The translations under genes were made by a program, and so were the position numbers. A DNA stretch of 64,000 nucleotides, from NCBI RefSeq assembly GCF_002742645.2, contig NZ_CP033875.1:2520001-2584000 (forward strand). The letters are read 5' to 3'. Positions 19,145 to 27,704 of the stretch are shown piece by piece. Position 1 is the stretch's first letter. The number at the start of each line of letters is the position of its first letter. Below the pieces are notes generated by a model. It saw nothing but the letters and a program-made list of their open reading frames with translations, was not told where the DNA came from and made no database searches. This DNA is from Caulobacter sp. FWC26. Its GTDB lineage: Bacteria; Pseudomonadota; Alphaproteobacteria; Caulobacterales; Caulobacteraceae.

Positions 19145-20520
19145 TGTCCGTCTCCTAGGGTGCGGGACGTGGTTTCGAGCAGGATGAGTTCGGCCGGGTC
19201 GAAGGGCGCGCGCAGGGCGTCCTCCAGATCGATCTCGGCCAAGGCCTGGGCCTTGCGGGCGTCGAGCAGGGTAAGCCGCGTCTCCAGCGCCAGGGCGCGC
19301 GCACCCAGGTCGTCGACGCGGTCGGCGGCGCCGGCCGCAAGGCTGCGCGCGGTCGTCGCCGCCAAGGCGTCGGCATTGGGGATGTCACGCGACTGGACTT
19401 GGTTCGCGGCGACGCGGGCCGCCGTCGTGGCCGCCTCGGCGGCGTCGACGGCCGTGAGCGCCGCGGCTTGGACGGCTTCCAGCGATCGGCCAGCTTCGGC
19501 CCGCTTGGCCTCGGCCTGAGCGATGGCCGCACGGTTCAAGTCCTGTGGCGGTAAGGTCAGGGCCAGGTTGAACGGCAGCTTGGCCACGCCGTGGTCATAG
19601 GTGTAGCCGGGTCCGATCCGGACCTCGGGATACTGCTTGGCGATCTCCAGCCGCAGCGCGCCTTCAGCCAGATCGTAGTCGACCACCGCGCGCAAGACGT
19701 CGCGCCGGGTCAAGGCGGCGGCCCGCGCGGCGGCCGGAACGTCGAGCGTGTTCGGCATGGTGGTGGCCGGCGCCAGACGCAGGTCGCGCACCGCCAAGAC
19801 CGGAACGCCCAGCGCTCCGGCCATGGCCGCATCGGCGGCGGCGCGTCGGCTCTGGGCGTCGCTCACCCGGCGGCGGGCCGTCTCCAGCTCGCCACGAGCG
19901 GTCAGAGCCAGGCTGCGGTCGTCCTCGCCGGCGGCGACACGGCGGTCCAGGCGATCGGCGCGGGTCTGGCGCACGACCTCGACCTCGCGAGCCTGGGCGA
20001 CCTCCGCGTCGGCGAAGGCCCGTTCGGTCCGCGCCTTTGCCAGGGCCGTGCGAATGGTCCAGACCGCCTCGCCGTAGTCGTAGAGCGCCTGCAACGCGGC
20101 CAGATCGGCGGCGTCGATCCGCGTCTGGCGGCGGCCGCCGATGTCCAGTGGGATGCCAGACGTCGCGCCGTAAAGCCACTGCTTGGGCTCGGACTTTGCG
20201 TATTCGGCCGTCAGGGTCAGGCTCGCCGGAGGCGGCACGTGCGAGACCTTGGCCGCCGCCCGCGCCGTCCGGTATTTCGCCGCCGCCTCGGCGACAGCGG
20301 GGTTGTTGCGAAGCGCCTCGGCCAGCAGCTCCGCGCCGGTCCAGTCGTGGCCGTCGGCTGGTGCGGACAATTGCGTCGCCGCGCGACGGTCTGGATAGGC
20401 GTCCAGCCTCACCGGCGCGGGCGCATAGGCCACACAGGCCGACAAGGTTAGGGCCGCGCCGGCCAGGGCCAAGACCGGCGTCCACTGCCCGGCGGATCTG
20501 CAATGCGGAGGGGTGCTCAT
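19141..20520 (-). CDS. Outer-membrane efflux channel (TolC/CzcC family)
   Basis: 459 residues. The N-terminal signal has a lipobox-like LTLSACVAYAP near 29, suggesting a lipoprotein anchor. Two long Ala/Arg-rich helical repeats follow (LLAEALRNNPAVAEAAAKY; DVLRAVVDYDLAEGALRLEI; NLALTLPPQDLNRAAIAQAE), as in outer-membrane factors. First gene of the efflux operon. A copy of the ATTCCCAATC motif lies about 60 nt upstream of its start, in the 90-nt gap behind the histidine kinase gene. Confidence 0.9.
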   Translation of the reverse strand: MSTPPHCRSAGQWTPVLALAGAALTLSACVAYAPAPVRLDAYPDRRAATQLSAPADGHDWTGAELLAEALRNNPAVAEAAAKYRTARAAAKVSHVPPPASLTLTAEYAKSEPKQWLYGATSGIPLDIGGRRQTRIDAADLAALQALYDYGEAVWTIRTALAKARTERAFADAEVAQAREVEVVRQTRADRLDRRVAAGEDDRSLALTARGELETARRRVSDAQSRRAAADAAMAGALGVPVLAVRDLRLAPATTMPNTLDVPAAARAAALTRRDVLRAVVDYDLAEGALRLEIAKQYPEVRIGPGYTYDHGVAKLPFNLALTLPPQDLNRAAIAQAEAKRAEAGRSLEAVQAAALTAVDAAEAATTAARVAANQVQSRDIPNADALAATTARSLAAGAADRVDDLGARALALETRLTLLDARKAQALAEIDLEDALRAPFDPAELILLETTSRTLGDGQ

Positions 20521-20580
20521 CCGGATCTCCTCGATCCCTCCGGCTTAGACTGCGGCCCTTGTCGGTCGCATGGCCGGTAG

Positions 20581-20597
20581 ATTGCGAATTCCCAATC
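20581..20597 (+). promoter_or_regulatory. Candidate operator ATTGCGAATTCCCAATC upstream of the efflux operon
   Basis: A 17-bp site about 60 nt upstream of the outer-membrane-factor start. It matches 14 of 17 positions of the site at 23032-23048 and most of the inverted site at 23061-23077. The distribution fits a binding site of the response regulator encoded next door; this is inference. Confidence 0.6.
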
Positions 20598-20610
20598 TTG
20601 CCGCGACAGG

Positions 20611-21930
20611 TCACCGCAGGAACACGACCTCGGCCCGCAGCCCCGGCTCGGCGTCGCTCAGCCGGACGCTTGCCTCGTGCAGCTTGGCGACGGCGGCGAC
20701 CAAGGCCAGGCCCAGGCCGCTGCCCGGCGCGGAGCGGCTGCGCTCCAGCCGGTAGAAGCGGTCGAACAGCCGCGCGTGCTCGCCGGTCGGGACGCCGGGG
20801 CCGTTGTCGGCGACCCACAGGACCGGCGCCCGGTCGACCAGGTCGATGCCGACTCGCACCTGAGCGCCCTCGCCTGTATGGCGCAGTGCGTTCTCGACCA
20901 GATTGACCAACATCTGGGTCAGCAGCTCAGTGTCGCCCTCAATGACGAGGTCTTCGCCGGCCTCCAGCCGCAGGGATCGCCCCCCCTCCTCGGCCGAGGG
21001 CGCGAAGGCGTCGACGACGGTGGCGGCCAGATCGCGCAGCCGCACCTGCCGAAACGCCGCGCGCCGCGCGCCGCCCTCGATCTGCGCGATGCGCAGCAGG
21101 GCCGCGAAGGTCTCCAGGATGGAGTCGAGATCGCTCAGGGCCCCGTCTATGGCCTCGGCTTGCTCGGCCGGCGCGCTCTGGGCCGCCTCCAGCCGCTGGC
21201 GCAGGCGTGTCAGGGGGGTCCGCAGGTCGTGGGCCACGTCGTTGGAAACCTGGCGCAAGCTCTCCATCAGGGCGCCAATGCGGTCGAGCATGCGGTTAAA
21301 GGTATGGGCCAGGCGATCGATGTCGTCGCTGGATCCTCGCGCCGGCACCCGCCGGGTGAGATCCCCGTCAATGATCGCCTCGGCCGTGCCCGAGATCGCC
21401 GAGAGCCGCCGATGGACGTCGCGGCTGAAGGCCAGCCCGCCCACGACGCCCAGGATCACCACCCCGATCAGGGCGCCGGCAAACCCCTGCAGCACGACGG
21501 TGTCCAGCGCCTCGATGCGCTCTTCGTCGTCGCCGACGATCAGGTGATAGCCGCCGGGCAGCGGCGTGGTGAGCACACGGACCGGCTCGACCTCGCCATC
21601 GCGCTGAGGGGCAGCCAGGGTCGCCCAGCCCGGCTTGGCCGCCGAGCTTGGAAAGCGCCCGGCCAGCGGTCGGCCGTCAGGTCCGATCAGGCCATAGTCC
21701 AGCGCGCCAGGCGTACGGTCGCGCTCGCGCACCGCCTGGACGACGCCGTCCAGGCCCTCGGTGGCGAACTCCTGGGTCAGGGCGGCGGCTTCCGCGCGGA
21801 TGCGGGCGTCGAACTGCTCCGACAGGGCCGCACGGGTGCTGTAGAGGGTCAGCGCGCCCAGCAGCACCACCGAGAGCGCGAACCCCAGGGTGTAGAGAAC
21901 GGCCAGGCGCAGGCTGGTTGAGCGCAGCAC
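20611..21930 (-). CDS. Two-component sensor histidine kinase
   Basis: 439 residues from a GTG start directly abutting the response regulator's TAG. TM1 at about 10-30 (LAVLYTLGFALSVVLLGALT), periplasmic loop about 31-150, TM2 about 151-172, HAMP, then the H-box VSNDVAHDLRTPLTRLR, N-box LVNLVENALRHTG, G1 VADNGPGVP and G2 GSGLGLALV. All catalytic boxes are intact. Position between the regulator and a CzcCBA-type pump suggests sensing of periplasmic metal (CusS/CzcS-like), but no metal-binding residues are obvious. Confidence 0.92.
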   Translation of the reverse strand: MLRSTSLRLAVLYTLGFALSVVLLGALTLYSTRAALSEQFDARIRAEAAALTQEFATEGLDGVVQAVRERDRTPGALDYGLIGPDGRPLAGRFPSSAAKPGWATLAAPQRDGEVEPVRVLTTPLPGGYHLIVGDDEERIEALDTVVLQGFAGALIGVVILGVVGGLAFSRDVHRRLSAISGTAEAIIDGDLTRRVPARGSSDDIDRLAHTFNRMLDRIGALMESLRQVSNDVAHDLRTPLTRLRQRLEAAQSAPAEQAEAIDGALSDLDSILETFAALLRIAQIEGGARRAAFRQVRLRDLAATVVDAFAPSAEEGGRSLRLEAGEDLVIEGDTELLTQMLVNLVENALRHTGEGAQVRVGIDLVDRAPVLWVADNGPGVPTGEHARLFDRFYRLERSRSAPGSGLGLALVAAVAKLHEASVRLSDAEPGLRAEVVFLR

Positions 21931-22608
21931 CTAGTCGGGCTCGCGCAGACAATAGCCGGCGCCGCGCACCGTGTGGATCAGTTCCTGCGGCTGGCCCCGA
22001 TCGACCTTGCCGCGCAGCCGGCTCATGTGGGTCTCGACGATGTTGGTCTTGGGGTCGAAGTGGAACTCCCAGATGCTCTCCAGCAGCATGGTGCGGGTGA
22101 CGACCCGGCCTGCATTGCGCATCAGATATTCCAGGAGCTGGAACTCGCGCGGCTGCAGGTCGATGCGCTGCCCGCCCCGGGTGACCGATCGCTTCAGCAG
22201 GTCCAGACGCAGGTCGGCCACCTGCAGGGCCGAGACCATCTCCTGAGGCGGCGGCCGACGCGCCAAGGCGTTCACCCGGGCCAGGAACTCGGCGAAAGCG
22301 AACGGCTTGACCAGATAGTCGTCGCCGCCCGCTTCCAGCCCCTCGACGCGGTCGTCGATGCCGCCCAGCGCGGTCAGCAGCAGGACGGGCGTCTTGACGC
22401 CCGCCGAGCGGATGGTGCGCAGGATGGCCAGGCCGTCGAGCTGGGGCAGCATGCGATCGAGCACGATGACGTCATAGGGTTCGCCGGCGGCCAGCATCAG
22501 GCCCTCGCGACCCGTGGCCGCGTGGTCCATGGTGTGCCCGGCTTCCGACAAGGCGCGCCGCAGATAGGCCGCCGCTTCCTTGTCGTCCTCGACCAGCAAT
22601 ATCTTCAT
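21931..22608 (-). CDS. OmpR-family response regulator
   Basis: 225 residues. The receiver has the acidic pair LVEDD at 5-9, the phosphoacceptor in VIVLDRMLP near Asp51, Thr in LLLTA near 79 and Lys in YLVKPF near 101. A C-terminal winged helix contains LQPREFQLLEYLMRNAG and TMLLESIWEF. Cotranscribed with the kinase and probably with the PepSY gene 28 nt upstream. Likely activates the efflux operon and the divergent receptor through the ATTCCCAA sites. Confidence 0.93.
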   Translation of the reverse strand: MKILLVEDDKEAAAYLRRALSEAGHTMDHAATGREGLMLAAGEPYDVIVLDRMLPQLDGLAILRTIRSAGVKTPVLLLTALGGIDDRVEGLEAGGDDYLVKPFAFAEFLARVNALARRPPPQEMVSALQVADLRLDLLKRSVTRGGQRIDLQPREFQLLEYLMRNAGRVVTRTMLLESIWEFHFDPKTNIVETHMSRLRGKVDRGQPQELIHTVRGAGYCLREPD

Positions 22609-22635
22609 GCCGTCATCGTGCTCCCGGAGGACCGC

Positions 22636-22944
22636 TTAGTCCTTGTCGTTGTCGAGGCCGTTCTCGAGGATCTTGCCGTCGGCGGCGTCGATACCGACTT
22701 CGTACTTCTTGCCGTCGGTTCCGACGAGGTCGAACGTGTAGCGCAGGCCGCTGCCGCCCTTTTCCTTTTCCAGCTCGCGATCCTTGATCGTGCCCGGACG
22801 CGCCTTCAGGGCGATGGCCTCGGCCTGCTGCATCGAAACCTTGGCCGACTTGGCCAGCTCGTGACCGGTGAAGGTCTTGGCCGTTTCAGCCAGGACCGGC
22901 GTGGCGGCGGCGATCAGGGCCGCGACGATGATCAGCTTCTTCAT
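22636..22944 (-). CDS. Periplasmic PepSY-domain protein
   Basis: 102 residues from the ATG that begins a clean signal peptide (MKKLIIVAALIAAATPVLA); a start 18 nt further upstream is possible. One PepSY domain: helix VSMQQAEAIALKARPG, then strands RYTFDLVGTDGKKYEVGIDA and DGKILEN. Such proteins are often encoded with metal- or stress-responsive two-component systems. It lies 28 nt before the response regulator and probably leads the PepSY-regulator-kinase operon. Function unknown; a modulator of sensor signalling is possible. Confidence 0.85.
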   Translation of the reverse strand: MKKLIIVAALIAAATPVLAETAKTFTGHELAKSAKVSMQQAEAIALKARPGTIKDRELEKEKGGSGLRYTFDLVGTDGKKYEVGIDAADGKILENGLDNDKD

Positions 22945-23031
22945 GGGCGACTTCCTTTTCAAGAGGACCCTTCAAGGATCCGACTGACCCCCACGATGCG
23001 CCGGCCCGCATTCGTCCACGATGGCCACGAC

Positions 23032-23048
23032 ATTACCGATTCCCAATC
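23032..23048 (+). promoter_or_regulatory. Candidate operator ATTACCGATTCCCAATC
   Basis: Lies in the divergent promoter region, 88 nt before the PepSY start. It shares ATT and ATTCCCAATC with the site at 20581-20597. Confidence 0.58.
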
Positions 23049-23060
23049 GCGCGGTGTCGA

Positions 23061-23077
23061 GGTTGGGAATTATCAAT
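23061..23077 (-). promoter_or_regulatory. Candidate operator ATTGATAATTCCCAACC (inverted copy)
   Basis: Read on the minus strand. With the previous site it forms ATTCCCAA...TTGGGAAT facing arms. It is 70 nt upstream of the receptor start at 23147. Shares ATTG and AATTCCCAA with the 20581 site. Confidence 0.58.
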
Positions 23078-23146
23078 CTCGTCGTCATGGGCCGGGAAGA
23101 CGCCGCCGACGATACCCGCTGCAGTTTGGCTGGGCGGGACATTTCA

Positions 23147-25290
23147 ATGCGCAAGACTCTGATGGCGGCCCTGGCGGCCAGCGGCGCCCCCGGCGCGATC
23201 GCCCTGGCCCAGCAGACAGTTCCTGCGCCCACGGCGGTCGAGGGCGTGGTGATCACCGCCCAGAAGCCGGCGCAAGCAACCTCCATCGACCGGCGGACCT
23301 ATTCGGTCGCCCATGACCTGCAGGCCAGCGCCGGCTCGGTCGGCGACGTGTTGCGCAACCTGCCCTCCGTCGAGGTCGACGTGCTGGGCAACCTCTCCCT
23401 GCGCGGCGACAGCAACGTTCAGGTGCTGATCGACGGCAAGCCCTCGACCATGATGTCGGCGGCCAATCGCGGGGCCATCCTGCAGCAGATGCCAGCCGAC
23501 AGCATCGAGTCGATCGAGGTGATCACCAACCCCTCGGCCCAGTTCAAGCCGGACGGCGCGTCGGGCATCATCAACATCGTCACCAAGAAAAATCGCCGTC
23601 CTGGGCGCTCTGGTACGGCGCAGGCGAGCCTGGGCACGGAAGGTCGCTACAATCTCGGCGCCACCGCCGCCTACAAGTCTGGGGCCCTCAACCTCTTCGG
23701 CTCGGCCTCACTGCGCCACGAGACCCGCAAGCGCACCACCACTGACCACCGCGTGCGCCGCGACGCCGTCGCCGGCGGCGCGGCCGCCAGCGACCAGACG
23801 GTGGTCAGCGACCAGCAGCGCGATTCCAAGATCGTCTCGGCCGGCTTCGACTACGATCTCGACGCCAAGAGCCGGATCAGCGGCTCGGCAAGCTACAACC
23901 GGCGCGCTGAAACCCTGACGATCGGCGAACGCAATCGGGCGGCGGATCCCGGCGGGACGGTGCTGAAGGACTACGACCGGCAGGGCCAGGGACGCGGCCA
24001 CGAGACCAGCACCCAGCTCTCCGCCGGCTATCGCCGCACCCTGGCGAACGACGGCGAGTTCACGCTCGACCTGCAGCGCGGCGAGACCAAGGAAGACCGC
24101 CGCCGCACCTATCTCAGCCGCTTCCGCGCGCCCCCCGCGGCAGATCTTCGCGAAGAGTTGATCCCGCGCGCCGACGAGATCACCACCGAACTGTCGGCCG
24201 AGTATTCGGGCGCCCTCCCCGGTAGGGCCAAGCTGAAGCTCGGCTATGATTTGCAGCGCGACAACGACGACTACGACAACTACGGCGGAACGATCGTCGG
24301 CGCCCTGCATGTCGTCGATCCGTCCCAAACCAACCGCTTCCTCTACAAGCGCACCGTCCACGCTCTCTACGGGACCTATGAGCGACCTCTGGGCGACTGG
24401 ACGCTGCTGGCAGGCCTTCGGCTAGAAGAGACGCTGATCGACACCAACCAGCTGCGAGCGCCTTGCAGAACAGCACCGACTACTTCCGCGCCTATCCTAC
24501 CCTGCACCTGGAGAAGGACCTGGGCGAGGATCGCAAGCTTCGCCTCAGCTATAGCAAGCGCGTGGCCCGTCCCGAGCCCGAGGATCTCAATCCCTACTTC
24601 GTGGTCATCGACGCCTTCAGCGCCCGGGCCGGCAATCCCAACCTGATGCCCCAGGAGACCCATGCGTTCGAAATCGGCTACGAGACCCGGACGCACGGCG
24701 CGACCTTGGCGGCGACGGCCTATGCTCGCCGTAGCCTGAACGGCATGACCGACGTCAGCCGCTACATCAGCCCGACCGTTTTGCTGACCACCAAGGAGAA
24801 CCTGGGCAAGGCCACATCGGGCGGCGTGGAGCTGTCGGCCAGCGGCAAGATCGCCAGCGCCGTGAGCTACAACCTCAGCACCAACGTCTTCTACAATCAG
24901 ATCGACGCGGCCAACCTGGGGTTTGCCGCAAAGCGCTCGGCCATCGGCTATACCGGCAAGGCCAGCCTCGACTACGCCGCCACGGCCAAGGACTTCTTCC
25001 AGGTCAGCGCCAGCTACAGCGGCAAGCGCCTGACCGCTCAGGGCCGCCGCCTGCCCAGCAGCAGCGTCAATCTCGGCTATCGGCGCAAGCTGACGAGCGA
25101 TCTGTCGGCCGTGGTCACGGTCTCAGACCTCCTTAACCGGCAGCGCGACCGCACGGTGATCGACACCCCTACCCTTTCCGACCAGTTCGAGCGCCGCCAG
25201 CTAGGTCGCACGGCCTTCGTCAGCCTGTCGTGGAAGTTCGGGGCCGGCGGCAAGGCCAAGGATCCTGGCTTCGACTACGGCGCGCCTTAG
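23147..25290 (+). pseudogene. TonB-dependent receptor (OMP_b-brl_3 type), frameshifted
   Basis: Starts at the ATG of a signal peptide (MRKTLMAALAASGAPGAIA). Plug motifs NLPSVEVDVLGNLSLRGD and VLIDGKPSTMM are intact and parallel the receptor at 9592-11721. The barrel reading frame breaks at about 24455-24470: frame A reads to TLIDTNQLRA, then the homologous continuation LQNSTDYFRAYPTLHL is one frame over and runs to the stop at 25290. The paralogue aligns across this point without a break. A single missing base explains it; either a recent pseudogene or a sequencing error. The divergent location with PepSY and the shared operators suggest it belonged to the metal regulon. Confidence 0.85.
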
Positions 25291-25389
25291 TTCCGACCCG
25301 AACACTTCCCTGGTCTTCTCTGGAGGGAGCGCCGCATTCATCGGCCCTCCCGATACAGAACCGAGCGGCTGCGCGCCGCGACATCGAGC

Positions 25390-26550
25390 TTACGACGCCA
25401 CCTCCAACGCGTTCGGCACGTGCCGCCGTGAAACGCGCCGGAGCTTTGACATGACCTGTAGATAGTCTCGGGAAGCGCCCTCGATCGTGAAGCGGTGGGC
25501 TTGCGCGAGGGTCTGCGCCAGATCTTGGCAGAACGGCCGCGCTCTGGCGATTGCTCCTGCCAGCGCCCGCTCGTCGCCCACCGGGACGAGTGCGCCCATC
25601 CCGCCGTGACCCAGCAAGGTCGCCATGCTGCGGCTGCAGTCGGTGGCGACGATGGCCAGGCCGGCGGCGAGCCCTTCGAGGATGACGGCGGGCACGCCCT
25701 CGTAGTCCGAGGATAGGAGCAGGACATCGAACGACGGCAAAAGGTATGCCGGCTCAGGCAGATATCCCCGGAACTTCACCTGCGCGCCAAGGCCACGGTC
25801 TTCCACGAGACCTTCGAGCATCGCCCGCTGCGGCCCATCGCCGATCACCGTCAGCGTGTCGCCTCCCCGCGCGCCGCGCGCGAAGGCCCGGAGCATCAGG
25901 CCAATGTTCTTCTGCGGCGTCAGCCGGCCTATACTGACGAAACGCCGACCAGCGCCCAGGCCCGGCCGCGCGCCTGTCATACCCCCCGTCCGCAAGGCTT
26001 CGATCAGCGGCCTGGACAAGGCGGGATCGGGGATGATGGTGATCCGACCTTCCGAGACGCCGAGGCCGACGCGGATCTCTTCAGCCATCGGCGCTTCCAT
26101 ACCGATGAAGTGATCCAGGCAATGCCCCTGGATCTTGAGCCACAGGCGATAGAAGACGCAAAACCAGGCCGGCATGTCCTGGCGGTCGAGGTCGTTGCTC
26201 ACCTTCAGCAGGATGGGTGGGCAGCGCCGCCCCAGCAAGACCTTCAGGGCCACCGCCACGATGGCGTAGGTGTTGCCCGCGCAGAACAGGATGTCAGGGC
26301 GTAGCCGTCGAACGACCCCAGGAAGCGTCCAGATCATCCAGAGCGTTTCCATCCTCGCCGTCCAAGGACGGGTCCGATGGGGCGAGACGAAGTCTAGGCC
26401 TGCCCCGACGTCGCCGCGCATGTCCCCATCGGTTCTCCCCATGAAGAGCGGCGCATCGACACCCATGGCGCGCCACTGCCGCACCAGGCGCAGGGCAATC
26501 CGCTCGACGCCGCCAGGCTCGAAGCTGTGCAGGAAGGTCAGGACGCGCAG
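25390..26550 (-). CDS. GT-B glycosyltransferase (GT4-like), probable CTG start
   Basis: 386 residues. The fold begins LRVLTFLHSFEPGGVERIAL, but no ATG, GTG or TTG lies near it in frame. A CTG at 26550 is preceded by GGAGG with a 6-nt gap, and overlaps the upstream gene's end by 13 nt. The donor-site half has SIGRLTPQKNIGLML and the EX7E motif YEGVPAVILEGLAAG. Last gene of a six-gene minus-strand surface-glycan operon. Acceptor and sugar are unknown. Confidence 0.85.
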   Translation of the reverse strand: MRVLTFLHSFEPGGVERIALRLVRQWRAMGVDAPLFMGRTDGDMRGDVGAGLDFVSPHRTRPWTARMETLWMIWTLPGVVRRLRPDILFCAGNTYAIVAVALKVLLGRRCPPILLKVSNDLDRQDMPAWFCVFYRLWLKIQGHCLDHFIGMEAPMAEEIRVGLGVSEGRITIIPDPALSRPLIEALRTGGMTGARPGLGAGRRFVSIGRLTPQKNIGLMLRAFARGARGGDTLTVIGDGPQRAMLEGLVEDRGLGAQVKFRGYLPEPAYLLPSFDVLLLSSDYEGVPAVILEGLAAGLAIVATDCSRSMATLLGHGGMGALVPVGDERALAGAIARARPFCQDLAQTLAQAHRFTIEGASRDYLQVMSKLRRVSRRHVPNALEVAS

Positions 26551-27704
26551 GGACGGCCTCCGGGATTCGGCAGCGGTCGCGAGGCGCGGTCTGGCGCCCG
26601 CCCCGTCTCGGCGATGAAGCCCGGCAGCCGCTGGTAGATCGCCGCGCCGGTGCGGTCGAAGGCGTCTTGCCCGAAGCGTTCCAGCACGCGCGTGCGGGCC
26701 GCCGCGCCCATCTGGGCCAGGCGCTCGGGGCGCGACAAGAGGCGGCCCAACGCTTCGGCCAGCGCCCAAGGATCTCCCGGCGGCACGGTTAGGCCGGTCA
26801 CGCCGTTCTCGATACTGTAGGGCAGCTCGCCAACGCTGGAGGCGATGACTGGAAGCCCCGCCTGCATGGCTTCGTGGGCGGCGATGCAAAGCCCTTCGGA
26901 CCGTGATGGCTGCAAGTAGAGGTGCAGGTCGGCCAGGAACTCGAGGGGTCGTTCGTTAAAGCCGGTGAACTCGATGAAAGTCAGGCCATGGCGCTCGGCG
27001 CGCTCTTCCAGAGCCGCGCGCGCCCTGCCCTCGCCCGCGATACGGACCCGGATCGCGGCCGGGAAACAGCAGCCCTGGGTCTGGAGCCGTAGCAACGCCT
27101 CGATCAGGATGTCGTAGCCCTTCACCGGATGCAGCCGCCCCAGGGATCCCAGCTCCAGGGTCTGTCCAGGGCGCCAGGGATAGGCCCGGTACATGTCGGG
27201 ATTGGCGGCAAAGAGCGGCCAGGCGACCAGGCGCGACGGCGGGACCTCTAGGCGCTCGGCGGTCAGGTCCGTGACGCTGTGGGAGTCGCCGACCCAGAGC
27301 CGCGAACGCGCCTGTCTCAGGCGCAGCAGCAGAAGGTTGGCCAGCTTCAGCTTCGCGGCATGCTGCCAGCTGACCACCGGCACGCCAAGACGTTCGCCGA
27401 CGATCTGTCCCAGCAGCGTGGCCCGGGTCAGGGAGGTCCAGATCACGTCGGGCCGCCAGTCGCGAAGGCGCGCGTCAAGCCAGGCCAGGGTCTTGCGGTG
27501 GTCCTTCTCCCCGCCCTGCCGCACGTGGACAGTAAGGCCTGCCGCTTCCATGGCCGCCACCGCCCGCCCATCGCGACGGGTCAGGGCAAAGACCTCCAGG
27601 CGAGCGCCCTGGGCGATCAGGGCGCGCGCCACGGCGGGGACCGGCAGGGCGGCGCCGCCGCCCTCGACCGAGTTGATCACATAGGCGATGCGCAGCTCAG
27701 CCAT
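26538..27704 (-). CDS. GT-B glycosyltransferase (GT4-like)
   Basis: About 388 residues from MAELRIAYVINSVEGGGA; a start 21 nt upstream is possible. The N-terminal Rossmann half has the EGGGA loop and WQHAAKLKLAN. The C-terminal half has LGSLGRLHPVKGYDILIEAL and the EX7E motif EGLCIAAHEAMQAG. The start overlaps the upstream CDP-glycerol-transferase-like gene by 8 nt, and its end overlaps the next glycosyltransferase. A cytoplasmic or membrane-peripheral enzyme of polysaccharide or glycolipid assembly. Confidence 0.9.
   Translation of the reverse strand: MAELRIAYVINSVEGGGAALPVPAVARALIAQGARLEVFALTRRDGRAVAAMEAAGLTVHVRQGGEKDHRKTLAWLDARLRDWRPDVIWTSLTRATLLGQIVGERLGVPVVSWQHAAKLKLANLLLLRLRQARSRLWVGDSHSVTDLTAERLEVPPSRLVAWPLFAANPDMYRAYPWRPGQTLELGSLGRLHPVKGYDILIEALLRLQTQGCCFPAAIRVRIAGEGRARAALEERAERHGLTFIEFTGFNERPLEFLADLHLYLQPSRSEGLCIAAHEAMQAGLPVIASSVGELPYSIENGVTGLTVPPGDPWALAEALGRLLSRPERLAQMGAAARTRVLERFGQDAFDRTGAAIYQRLPGFIAETGRAPDRASRPLPNPGGRPCAS
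26557..26561 (-). promoter_or_regulatory. GGAGG ribosome-binding site deciding a CTG start
   Basis: A full GGAGG inside the 3' end of the preceding glycosyltransferase gene, 6 nt before CTG at 26550. No standard start codon competes nearby in that frame. Confidence 0.6.

Noticed and set aside
26551..26889. N-terminal extension of the last glycosyltransferase
   Set aside because: It overlaps the neighbouring glycosyltransferase in another frame and is Arg/Gly-rich with no domain.
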